A stretch of DNA of 64,000 nt from contig JBPYEZ010000123.1 in assembly GCA_051984395.1 (NCBI GenBank), positions 1 through 64,000 on the forward strand. Reading direction: 5' to 3'. A program made the translations under genes and the position numbers. Position 1 is the first letter of the stretch, and every line of letters starts with the position of its first letter. Positions 54,155 to 62,223 of the stretch are shown here, one piece after another. The notes under the pieces are model-generated. The model did no database searches. It had not been told where the DNA came from and saw only the letters and a list, made by a program, of their open reading frames with translations. The DNA is from AC-9 sp051984395 (GTDB lineage: Bacteria; Actinomycetota; Acidimicrobiia; Acidimicrobiales; AC-9).

Positions 54155-55609
54155 TCAGCAGGCGCGGGGATCCCAGGGCGGCAGGGCGGCCGGTGCCGGT
54201 GCGGGTGCCGGTGCGGGGGCCGGTGCTGCGGCCGCCGTCCCCGTGATGCCGGAGAACGAGGTCCCGGTGACCAGGGCCACGTCGGCGCCCTGGAGGGCCG
54301 GATCCTGCTGGATGCTGGCGCCACCGCCGACCCGACCCTGGAGGAGCTGGGCTGCCTGCTGCTTCCCGGGTGCGTACAGCACCTGGGAGGTCGTGGTGTG
54401 GGTGCCGGCGGCATTCCCCGTCCCGGCGACCACGAAGCCCGCCGACCTGAGCTCGGTGGCGGCGCGGGAGGCCTGCTCGGCCGCGCCCGAGCCGTTGAGC
54501 ACCTGCACCTTCACGCTGGCCGGCGCCACGGGAGGCGGCGCCGGCGCGCTCGGGGCCGCCGGCTGCACCGGCTTGGGCGGGTTGAGGAACTGCTGGACGG
54601 TCTGCTGGCCCCCCGGCTGGTCGAGGCGCAGCACGTCCCCGAGCTTGGGGAGCACCTCGGGCGTCGTGGGCAGTGTGTAGGTGGGCAGGTTGTTCGGGCT
54701 CAGCGACCGGAACCGCATGGCGAGCCCCAGGATGTCGTTGGTCGACAGCTTGTTGTCGATGGTCACGTCGTGGACCGCGGAGCTGATGATCGAGTTGGCG
54801 GTGATCGGGTTGTGTATCCCGGCCGAGATGGACTTGGCCATGAGGATCCGGATGAAGGTGTGCTGACGGCGGATGCGGCTCAGGTCGCCGTTGCCGTCGT
54901 AGTGCCATGACCCGTCGGCGAAGTACTGGTAGTCGCGGGAGCGGGCCATGGAGAGGGCCGCCGCCCCGTTCAGGTGCTGACAGCCCGCCTTGGTGATGTT
55001 CAGGCCCGAGAATGCGTCCTTGGCCGGGTCGGGGAAGTTCACGTCGATGCCGCCCACCGCGTTCACCAGGCCCTGGAAGCCGTCGAAGTTCATCGACACG
55101 AAGTGGTGGATGGGGATCCCGAGGTCGGCCTGGATCGTCTGGATCAGCTGCTGGGGACCGTTTCCGAAGCTCGAGTTGATGCGGTCCGTCCGGTTGGTGC
55201 CGGCGATGGGGACGAGCAGATCGCGGGGGATCGACAGCACCGACGCCTGATTGGAGCCGGCATCGATGTGCAGGACCATGGTGACGTCGCTGCGCTGACC
55301 GGCGGTGGCGGCGGAGCCCCCGAAGGCGCTGTTGGCGTTCGGGTCGGTCAGTCCCGAGCGAGAGTCGGAGCCGACGACGAGGATGTTGGTGGGCCCGTTG
55401 GTCGCCGGCGTCAGGCCGGGAATGTCGACCGAGTTGATCTCCCCCAGGCGGAGCTTCACGTAGAGGTACCCGAGAGCGGTCGCCAACACGATGGCGGCGA
55501 CGGCGACGTTGCCGCCGATCAGTACGCGTCGTGGCCACCGGCGCGCACCAATGTGTCGAGGCCGGGTGGCCGGGCGCTCGGGAGCGACCGTGTCGCCTCG
55601 GGTGGCCAC
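54155..55609 (-). CDS. LytR-CpsA-Psr (LCP) family ligase with LytR_C domain
   Basis: The 484-residue protein has a basic N-terminus, one transmembrane helix (about 31-51), LCP domain (about 75-280) and LytR_C domain (about 385-470), with an Ala/Pro-repeat tail. LCP residues: SILSIPRDLLVPI-like, TDRINSSF, ARSRDYQYF and DLSRIRRQHTFIR. It attaches lipid-linked glycans to peptidoglycan. GTG 55609 is preferred because an AT-rich TACCCTAATTTT block lies just upstream; ATG 55645 is possible. It heads the minus-strand polysaccharide operon, the expected place for its ligase. Confidence 0.91.
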   Translation of the reverse strand: MATRGDTVAPERPATRPRHIGARRWPRRVLIGGNVAVAAIVLATALGYLYVKLRLGEINSVDIPGLTPATNGPTNILVVGSDSRSGLTDPNANSAFGGSAATAGQRSDVTMVLHIDAGSNQASVLSIPRDLLVPIAGTNRTDRINSSFGNGPQQLIQTIQADLGIPIHHFVSMNFDGFQGLVNAVGGIDVNFPDPAKDAFSGLNITKAGCQHLNGAAALSMARSRDYQYFADGSWHYDGNGDLSRIRRQHTFIRILMAKSISAGIHNPITANSIISSAVHDVTIDNKLSTNDILGLAMRFRSLSPNNLPTYTLPTTPEVLPKLGDVLRLDQPGGQQTVQQFLNPPKPVQPAAPSAPAPPPVAPASVKVQVLNGSGAAEQASRAATELRSAGFVVAGTGNAAGTHTTTSQVLYAPGKQQAAQLLQGRVGGGASIQQDPALQGADVALVTGTSFSGITGTAAAAPAPAPAPAPAPAALPPWDPRAC

Positions 55610-55703
55610 AGCGAAAATTAGGGTACCAGCGGCCAGACCGGGCATTAGCGCGGGTCGTCGCCAGCAACGAACGACTACCTGGTCGCGGTGGTCGACGGCC
55701 TCG

Positions 55704-56909
55704 TCAGGCCACGGGCAACCCCAGGCTGCGCCCGATCACCAGGCGTTGGACCTCGCTCGTGCCCTCGCCGATCTCCAGGATCTTGGCGTCGCGGTAGTAG
55801 CGGGCAACCGGCGACTCGTCGAGAAAGCCGGCTCCTCCGAAGATCTGGGTGGCCTCCCTGGTGGCGGCGACCGCAGCCTCGGTGGCATAGAGCTTGGCCA
55901 TGGCGGCCGCCTGCTTGACCGGGCGGCCCTGGTCCTTGAGCCAGGCTGCCTTGTAGGTGAGCGTGCGGGCGCACTCGACCGCCACCGCCATGTCGGCCAG
56001 CTTGAAGGCGATGGCCTGATGGCGTCCGATGGGGCCGCCGAACGACTGGCGACTGCTGGCGTGGGCGAGCGACTGCTCGAGGCAGGCCTGGGCCAGGCCG
56101 ACGGCCAGGGCGGCGATAGCGATGCGCCCGCCGTCGAGGATGGCCAGGAACTGGGCCAGGCCCTGGCCCTGCCCACCGAGCAGGTGGTCCGACGGCACCC
56201 GGCAGCCGTCCAGGACCAGGCCGTGGGTATCGGACGCGTGCCAGCCCCTCTTGCGGTAGGGCGGCTCGACCACCAGTCCCGGCGTCCCCGCAGGCACCAC
56301 GATGGCGCTGATCCCCTGGCGCTCCGGGCCTGCGTCGGCCTCGGGCGGACCCCCGGTGCCAGCCGGCGGCGCCGTCGGCTCGGTCCGGGCGGTGACGGTG
56401 ATCAACGAGGTGATCGGGGTCCCGGAGTTGGTGATGAAGGCCTTCGTGCCGTCGATGACCCACTCTCGACGGGAGGTGTCGAAGCGCCCTCTGGTGCGGG
56501 TGGCACCGGCGTCGCTGCCCGCGTCCGGCTCGGTCAGCCCGAAAGCGGCCAGGGCCTGGCCCGCGCACAGCGGCGGCAACCACCGGCGGCGCTGCTCGTC
56601 GGTCCCGAAGGAGAAGATCGGGTTGGCCCCCAGGCCGACCCCGGCCGAGAGCGTGATGGCCATCGACGAGTCGACCCGGCCGAGCTCCTCTACGGCCACG
56701 CAGAAGGTGGTGAAGTCGGCTCCCGATCCGCCGTACTCGACCGGGAACGGCAGCCCGAACAGCCCCAGCTCCCCCATGGCCAGCACGGTCTCGACGGGAA
56801 AATGGTGGGTGCGGTCCCACTCCTCGGCGTGGGGGGCGATCTCGCCCTCGGCGAAGTCCCGGACGACCTTGCGGAACGCCTGCTGCTCCTCGGAGAGCTC
56901 GAAGTCCAT
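55704..56909 (-). CDS. Acyl-CoA dehydrogenase
   Basis: The 401-residue FAD enzyme is of ordinary length. It has MDFELSEEQQAFRKVVRDFA, FGLTEPDAGSDAGAT (flavin/substrate loop), W-V-I-D-G-T-K-A-F-I-T-N, RQSFGGPIGRHQAIAFKLAD, and GGAGFLDESPVARYYRDAKILEIGEGTSE. In the last segment, Glu in ILEIGEGTSE aligns with the short-chain/isovaleryl-type catalytic position. A Pro/Gly-rich insertion (TARTEPTAPPAGTGGPPEADAG region) is unusual. It lies 7 bp after birA on the same strand. Confidence 0.93.
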   Translation of the reverse strand: MDFELSEEQQAFRKVVRDFAEGEIAPHAEEWDRTHHFPVETVLAMGELGLFGLPFPVEYGGSGADFTTFCVAVEELGRVDSSMAITLSAGVGLGANPIFSFGTDEQRRRWLPPLCAGQALAAFGLTEPDAGSDAGATRTRGRFDTSRREWVIDGTKAFITNSGTPITSLITVTARTEPTAPPAGTGGPPEADAGPERQGISAIVVPAGTPGLVVEPPYRKRGWHASDTHGLVLDGCRVPSDHLLGGQGQGLAQFLAILDGGRIAIAALAVGLAQACLEQSLAHASSRQSFGGPIGRHQAIAFKLADMAVAVECARTLTYKAAWLKDQGRPVKQAAAMAKLYATEAAVAATREATQIFGGAGFLDESPVARYYRDAKILEIGEGTSEVQRLVIGRSLGLPVA

Positions 56910-56916
56910 CGCTCCG

Positions 56917-57708
56917 TCAGCGTAGGTGAACGACGTCGCCAGCCGTGACGGTCCGCAGGCACACACCGACGTCGAGGAGCAGGTGTCCCTCGTCGGTCAC
57001 ATCGGCCACCGTCCCGGTGACCGTCTCGTCCGCCAGCTCGACACGCACGGCGCGGCCGACGCTGGTGCACCGCCGCCGGTACTCCGCGGCCTGGCCCAGC
57101 TGCCCACTCCGCTCGGCCAGGGCCCGGTACCGGTCCTCCAGGTTGGTGAGCAGGGCCACCAGCAGCTGGACGCGGTCCACCTCGTGGCCGGCCAGGTGGT
57201 CCAGTGCGACCGCCTCGTCCGCCAGCTCCGAGTCGTCCATTCGCTCCCCCCAGTTGACGTTCAGCCCGAGGCCAACCACCACGGCCCGGGCCCGGGGACC
57301 CTCGAGGTGCGTCTCGGCCAGGATGCCCCCGAGCTTCCGGGGTCCGACGACGAGGTCGTTGGGCCACTTGAGACCGGCCTCCACGCCCGCCTCCGCCTGA
57401 CAGGCGTCGGCGGCGGCGAGCGCCATGATGGCGGTGAGCAGGTGCAGGCGCTCGAGCGGCAGCTCGGGTCGCAGCAGCACCGAGACGAGCAGGGAGGAGC
57501 CGGGCGGCGCCACCCAGACCCGACCCAGACGGCCCCGTCCCGAGTCCTGGTGGTCCGCCACGACGACCGTCCCTTCCGGGGCGTCGGCCCGGGCCATCTC
57601 GAGCAGATGGCGGTTGGTCGAGCCGGTGGAGGGTAACCAACGGACATCGACGAACCGGGTGGTGGCCAGCTGTGATCTGGCGCCACCGTCGAGCATCGCA
57701 CTAACCAT
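56917..57708 (-). CDS. birA: Biotin-[acetyl-CoA carboxylase] ligase
   Basis: The 263-residue protein activates biotin with ATP and attaches it to BCCP domains. It has STGSTNRHLLEMA, GRGRLGRVWVAPPGSSL (biotinyl-AMP loop), L-K-W-P-N-D-L, GGILAE and VVGLGLNVNW, then an SH3-like C-terminal domain. There is no N-terminal helix-turn-helix, so it is monofunctional, not a repressor. It diverges from the biotin-carboxylase gene across only 26 bp. That gene's C-terminus carries the biotinylation site this enzyme would modify. Confidence 0.94.
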   Translation of the reverse strand: MVSAMLDGGARSQLATTRFVDVRWLPSTGSTNRHLLEMARADAPEGTVVVADHQDSGRGRLGRVWVAPPGSSLLVSVLLRPELPLERLHLLTAIMALAAADACQAEAGVEAGLKWPNDLVVGPRKLGGILAETHLEGPRARAVVVGLGLNVNWGERMDDSELADEAVALDHLAGHEVDRVQLLVALLTNLEDRYRALAERSGQLGQAAEYRRRCTSVGRAVRVELADETVTGTVADVTDEGHLLLDVGVCLRTVTAGDVVHLR

Positions 57709-57734
57709 AGGTTGATGGCGTCGAAAGGTTTCCC

Positions 57735-59600
57735 GTGCTCACCAAGGTCCTGATCGCCAACCGCGGCGAGATCGCCGTCCGGGTCATCCGCACCTGTCGG
57801 GAGGTCGGCATCGCCACGGTCGCGGTGTACTCGGAGCTCGACCGCGAGGCGTTGCATGTCCGACTGGCGGACGAAGCCCATGCCCTGGGCGGCAAGACCG
57901 CCGCCGAGAGCTACCTCAACACCGACGCCATTCTCGAGGCAGTGGCCAACAGCGGGGCCGACGGGGTGCATCCGGGCTACGGCTTCTTCTCGGAGAACGC
58001 CGACTTCGCCCGGGCGATCCAGGACCAGGGCGTGACGTTCATCGGACCTCCGCCGGCGGCCATCGAGATCATGGGCGACAAGATCAGCTCCCGGCGGGCG
58101 GCCGAGCAGGCCGGCGTCGCCGGTGTCCCCGGTCGCTCCAACCCGGTGACCGACCTCGACGAGATCGTCGACTTCGGCGAAGAGGTGGGCTGGCCGGTGG
58201 CCATCAAGGCCGCCTTCGGCGGCGGCGGACGCGGCATGAAGGTCGTCGAGCGGGCTGAGGACGCCCGGGATGCCATGGAGTCGGCCCAGCGGGAGGCCCA
58301 GGCGTACTTCGGACGGCCGGAGATCTACCTCGAGCGCTACCTGAGCTGGCCCCGTCACGTGGAGATGCAGATCATCGCCGATGCTGGGGGCGAGACCGTG
58401 TGGCTCGGCGAGCGGGACTGCTCGTGCCAGCGGCGGCATCAGAAGCTGATCGAGGAGAGCCCGGCGCCGGACTTCCCCGACTTCATCCGCCAGGAGATGG
58501 GCGAAGCAGCGGTCAAGGTGGCACTGGCGTGCGGCTACGTGAACGCCGGCACGGTCGAGTTTCTCTACCAGGACCGGGAGTTCTACTTCCTCGAGATGAA
58601 CACCCGTCTCCAGGTCGAGCACCCCGTCACCGAGATGGTGACCGGCGTCGACCTCGTCGCCCTCCAGCTGCAAGTCGCCGCCGGCGAGCCACTCGGGTTC
58701 AGCCAGCAGCAGGTGCAGCGCCGCGGTCACTCCATCGAATGCCGCATCAACGCCGAGGACCCCGCCCAGGGGCGCTTCCTGCCCGCGCCGGGCACCATCA
58801 CCCGGCTGCACACGGCCGACGGACCCGGCGTCCGGACCGATGCCGGCTACGCCGACGGCGACACGGTGAGCCAGTACTACGACAACCTCGTCGCCAAGGT
58901 CGTGACCTGGGGCCCCGATCGCGGTGCCGCTCGGCGCCGGATGATCCGGGCCCTCGAGGAGACCGAGATCGAGGGTGTGGCAACGAACATCCCCGCCCAC
59001 CTTGCGATCCTCACCCACCCCGACTTCGCCGCGTCCCGACACTCGACCCGCTGGGTGGAGGAGCGCCTCGACCTCTCACACGTGGCGTCGCCCCGGCCGG
59101 CGCCGCCCCAGCCGGTCGCGCCCACCCCGGCGGCCGGCGGCACCGCGCCCGAGGCTGGCGTGGCCGCGGCTGCCGCGACCAGCCAGACGCCGACCCAGAA
59201 CGGGGAGGGCCGGGTGCTGCGGGAGGTGGAGGCCGAGGTCAACGGTCGCCGGTACGAGGTGAAGCTGTGGGTCCCGGAGCTGGCCGGGGCGTCGTCGACC
59301 GGGTCGCCCACTGGCGGCACCCTGAGCCGGGCCGCGCGGGCGACACCCGCGCGCAAGCCACCCCCTGGGGCGACAGGCGGGGCCGGGACGGGGACCATCA
59401 CCGTGCCCATGCAGGGCACGATCGTCAAGGTCCTGGTGAAGGAGGGCGACGAGGTCGACGTCGGGCAGGCGGTGTGCGTGCTCGAGGCCATGAAGATGGA
59501 GAACAACATCAACGCCGACCGGGCCGGGAGGGTGACCGAGATCAGAGTGGCCTCCGGCGATGCCGTCGGTCCCGGCGACGTGATCGCCGTGATCGAATAG
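57735..59600 (+). CDS. Acetyl/propionyl-CoA carboxylase alpha chain (biotin carboxylase + BCCP)
   Basis: The 621-residue protein has a biotin carboxylase domain (about 1-450): KVLIANRGEIAVRVIRTCRE, PGYGFFSENADFA, FGGGGRGMKVV (ATP-grasp glycine loop), EMNTRLQVEHPVTEMV. A Pro/Ala-rich linker follows, then a BCCP domain with E-A-M-K-M-E-N, biotinylated Lys about 587. A carboxyltransferase beta subunit is not in the window. With methylmalonyl-CoA mutase nearby it probably carboxylates propionyl-CoA. GTG 57735 is the start. Confidence 0.95.
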   Translation: MLTKVLIANRGEIAVRVIRTCREVGIATVAVYSELDREALHVRLADEAHALGGKTAAESYLNTDAILEAVANSGADGVHPGYGFFSENADFARAIQDQGVTFIGPPPAAIEIMGDKISSRRAAEQAGVAGVPGRSNPVTDLDEIVDFGEEVGWPVAIKAAFGGGGRGMKVVERAEDARDAMESAQREAQAYFGRPEIYLERYLSWPRHVEMQIIADAGGETVWLGERDCSCQRRHQKLIEESPAPDFPDFIRQEMGEAAVKVALACGYVNAGTVEFLYQDREFYFLEMNTRLQVEHPVTEMVTGVDLVALQLQVAAGEPLGFSQQQVQRRGHSIECRINAEDPAQGRFLPAPGTITRLHTADGPGVRTDAGYADGDTVSQYYDNLVAKVVTWGPDRGAARRRMIRALEETEIEGVATNIPAHLAILTHPDFAASRHSTRWVEERLDLSHVASPRPAPPQPVAPTPAAGGTAPEAGVAAAAATSQTPTQNGEGRVLREVEAEVNGRRYEVKLWVPELAGASSTGSPTGGTLSRAARATPARKPPPGATGGAGTGTITVPMQGTIVKVLVKEGDEVDVGQAVCVLEAMKMENNINADRAGRVTEIRVASGDAVGPGDVIAVIE

Positions 59601-59620
59601 CGGCAACGAATAGCGGCAAC
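59595..59620 (+). repeat. 13-bp tandem duplication covering the carboxylase stop codon
   Basis: GAATAGCGGCAAC occurs twice head-to-tail (59595-59607 and 59608-59620). The first copy contains the TAG stop of the carboxylase gene. It looks like a small slippage duplication in the spacer before the M20 gene. Confidence 0.9.
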
Positions 59621-59639
59621 GGAGCGAAAGGGGGCCGCT

Positions 59640-60821
59640 ATGCCGGCCAGGGGGGACCAGGCGAGGTCGGATCGAAAGGGCGCCGCCCAGCATCAGCTCG
59701 ACGCCCACCTCACGGACCTGGTCGAGCTCAGTCACACCATCCACGAGCATCCCGAGCTGGCGTTCGAGGAGGAGCGGGCGGCGGCCTGGGTGGGCGAGTC
59801 GCTCACCACCGCCGGGTTCGACGTCGAGCGCGGTGTCTGTGACCTACCCACAGCCCTGATCGCCACCGCCGGCCGAGGACCGCTGGTCGTGGCCGTGTGC
59901 GCCGAGTACGACGCGCTTCCCGGCATCGGCCACGCCTGCGGGCACAACGTGATCGCCGCCTCGGCGGTCGGGGCAGGGCTCGCTCTGGCGTCGATGGCCG
60001 ACGACCTCGGGATCACGCTCAAGGTGATCGGCACGCCGGCCGAGGAGGGCGGCGGGGGCAAGATCTACATGCTCGAGCGCGGCGCCTTCGCCGGGGTCGA
60101 CGCGGCGATGATGGTTCACCCCGGTCCGGCGGAGCTCATCCAGATGCCGTGCTTGGCCGTGTCGCACTTCGACGTCCACTACACGGGACGGGATGCGCAC
60201 GCCTCGGCGTTCCCCGAAGCGGGCCTCAACGCCGCCGACGCCCTGACCGTGGCCCAGGTGGGCATCGGGCTGCTGCGCCAGCAGTTCCGGAGCCACGACC
60301 AGGTCCAGGGCATCGTGACCAAGGGCGGCGACGCTCCCAACGTCATCCCTGCACACACCTCGGCCAAGTACTACGTACGCGCCGCCACGCTCGAGGCCCT
60401 GGAATCGCACGAGGCCAAGGTGCGCCGCTGTTTCGAGGCTGGTGCCCTAGCCACGGGGACCGACGTCGAGTTCGTCCAGCGGAGCCCGCGCTACTCCGAG
60501 TTCGTGCCCCACGCCGGCATGCAGGCGAGCTACCGCGCCAACGCCGAGGCCCTCGGGCGCAGGTTCCCCGAGGTGCCCAAGCAGGTCATGATGGCCTCGA
60601 CCGACATGGCCAACGTGTCGCTGGCAGTGCCGTCCATCCACCCGATGCTCGACATCGACTCCCTGCCTGCGGTGAACCACCAGCCCGAGTTCGCCGCCGC
60701 CGCCATCACGCCGACCGCCGACCAGGCGCTGCGGGACGGCGCGCTCGCCATGGCCTGGACCATCGTGGACCTGGCCACCGACGACTCACTGCGAGCCGAG
60801 CTCGCCGGCAGCGCCGCCTGA
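59640..60821 (+). CDS. M20-family amidohydrolase
   Basis: The 393-residue metallopeptidase-family enzyme has CAEYDALPGIGHACGHN (metal ligands Asp/His), TPAEEGGGGKIYMLERG (catalytic Glu pair) and HPGPAELIQMPCL. Downstream residues NHQPEFAAA carry the second-domain His. It resembles aminobenzoyl-glutamate/hippurate hydrolases of the M20D group; substrates are N-acyl amino acids or amides. ATG 59640 follows GAAAGGGGG. It lies 39 bp after the carboxylase gene, likely co-transcribed. Confidence 0.9.
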   Translation: MPARGDQARSDRKGAAQHQLDAHLTDLVELSHTIHEHPELAFEEERAAAWVGESLTTAGFDVERGVCDLPTALIATAGRGPLVVAVCAEYDALPGIGHACGHNVIAASAVGAGLALASMADDLGITLKVIGTPAEEGGGGKIYMLERGAFAGVDAAMMVHPGPAELIQMPCLAVSHFDVHYTGRDAHASAFPEAGLNAADALTVAQVGIGLLRQQFRSHDQVQGIVTKGGDAPNVIPAHTSAKYYVRAATLEALESHEAKVRRCFEAGALATGTDVEFVQRSPRYSEFVPHAGMQASYRANAEALGRRFPEVPKQVMMASTDMANVSLAVPSIHPMLDIDSLPAVNHQPEFAAAAITPTADQALRDGALAMAWTIVDLATDDSLRAELAGSAA

Positions 60822-60831
60822 TCCCTGGGAG

Positions 60832-62199
60832 CTACTCGGCCGCCTCGGCCAGAGCCTCGGCCAGGGCGGGGTGCACCAGGAGGCTCTCGCCGATGTCGGC
60901 GACCCGCAGGTGCGCGGTGACGGCCACGGCGATCACCGAGATCAGCTCGGCCGCCCGCTCCCCCACGATCGATCCACCCAGGACCACGCCCGTGGCCGGA
61001 TCGGAGAGGATCTTCACGAACCCCCTCGCATCGCCGTCGATCAGGGCCCGGGCGTTGGCCGCGAAGGGGACCTTGGTCACCCTGATCTTGCGTCCGAGGG
61101 CGAAGGCCTCCGCCTCGGCCAGGCCCACGTCGGCGATCTCGGGCTCGGTGAAGATGGCGCTGGCCGCCTTGTCGTAGTCCAGGTGGCGGTGCTGGCGGGT
61201 GTGGAGGCCCATCACGTGCTCGGCCACCTTGCGCCCCTGGGTTGACGCGACAGACGCCAGGGGGAGCTTGCCCGAGAGGTCGCCGGCCGCGTAGATGTGG
61301 CCCACGTTCGACTGGCAGTGCTGGTTCACCGGGACGTAGCCGCCCCCGTCGACTTCGACGCCTGCAGCGTCGAGTCCCAGGCCCTCGGAGTTGGGCACCG
61401 GCCCGATGGCCAACAGCGCGTGCGATCCGTCGACCATGCGGCCGTCGTTGCACTCGACCACCACGCCGGCGTCCTTCACGCTCACGCCCGTCGCGCGCGC
61501 CCCCTTGTAGAGCACGACGCCGGTGCTCAGGAAGTCCGCCTCCAGGGCGGCGGCGACCTCGGGGTCCTTGCCGGGGAGCACCTGCTGGCGGCTCACGATG
61601 AGGCTGACCTTGGAGCCGAAGGACCGGAACATGTGGACGAACTCGACGCCGGTCACCCCCGAGCCGATCACGACCAGATGCTCCGGCACCTCGGGAGGCG
61701 GGTAGGCCTGGCGCGTGATCAAGATCCGCCGACCGTCCACCTCGGCCCAGTCCGGCACCCGTGGTCGGCTGCCCGTGGACAGCAGCACGGCGTCCGCGTC
61801 CAGCTCCAGGATCCGGCCGTCGGACGTCTCGGCCACGACGTCGTGGGGCCCCTTGAGGCTGGCGCGGCCGCGTACGACGTGCACGTCCTGACTGGTGAGG
61901 AGGTCGGTCACCGATCGCTCCAGGTAGCCGCTGATGACCCCGATTCGATCGGCCAGGGCGGGGATGTCGAGCGTGGCGCTGGTGCAGGTGAGCCCCAGGG
62001 CGTGGCCTCGCCTGGTCACGCCGATCACCCCGCCGGTGGCGATCATGGCCTTCGACGGGATGCAGTCCCACGGGTTGGCCGAGCCACCCATGACGTCGCG
62101 CTCGACCAGCGTCACCTCGGCCCCGAGACGGGCGGCATGGGTGGCGGCCTGGATGCCCGCCGGGCCTCCCCCGATGATCACGAAACGCACCGGCACCAC
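60832..62199 (-). CDS. lpdA: LpdA-like FAD-dependent NAD(P)H oxidoreductase lacking one redox cysteine
   Basis: The 455-residue flavoprotein disulfide reductase fold has FAD motif VIIGGGPAGIQAATHAAR, NAD motif VVIGSGVTGVEFVHMF, IYAAGDLSGKLPLASVA and the C-terminal interface domain. The usual active site GGTCxxxGC is GGSANPWDC here: position 41 is Ala and only Cys46 remains, so no redox disulfide can form. The similar mycobacterial LpdA (Rv3303c) also lacks one cysteine and acts as an NAD(P)H:quinone reductase, not a lipoamide dehydrogenase. It is convergent to the M20 gene. Confidence 0.92.
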   Translation of the reverse strand: MVPVRFVIIGGGPAGIQAATHAARLGAEVTLVERDVMGGSANPWDCIPSKAMIATGGVIGVTRRGHALGLTCTSATLDIPALADRIGVISGYLERSVTDLLTSQDVHVVRGRASLKGPHDVVAETSDGRILELDADAVLLSTGSRPRVPDWAEVDGRRILITRQAYPPPEVPEHLVVIGSGVTGVEFVHMFRSFGSKVSLIVSRQQVLPGKDPEVAAALEADFLSTGVVLYKGARATGVSVKDAGVVVECNDGRMVDGSHALLAIGPVPNSEGLGLDAAGVEVDGGGYVPVNQHCQSNVGHIYAAGDLSGKLPLASVASTQGRKVAEHVMGLHTRQHRHLDYDKAASAIFTEPEIADVGLAEAEAFALGRKIRVTKVPFAANARALIDGDARGFVKILSDPATGVVLGGSIVGERAAELISVIAVAVTAHLRVADIGESLLVHPALAEALAEAAE

Positions 62200-62223
62200 C
62201 CCACGGTATCGGTCGTGGCGGTC

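Noticed and set aside
52221..55667. Minus-strand open frame of 1148 codons
   Set aside because: Only its 3' quarter (rmlD) is homologous to a protein family; the rest runs out of frame over rmlB and the LCP gene.
60832..62199. Canonical dihydrolipoamide dehydrogenase
   Set aside because: One of the two redox cysteines is Ala41, so the disulfide chemistry is impossible.
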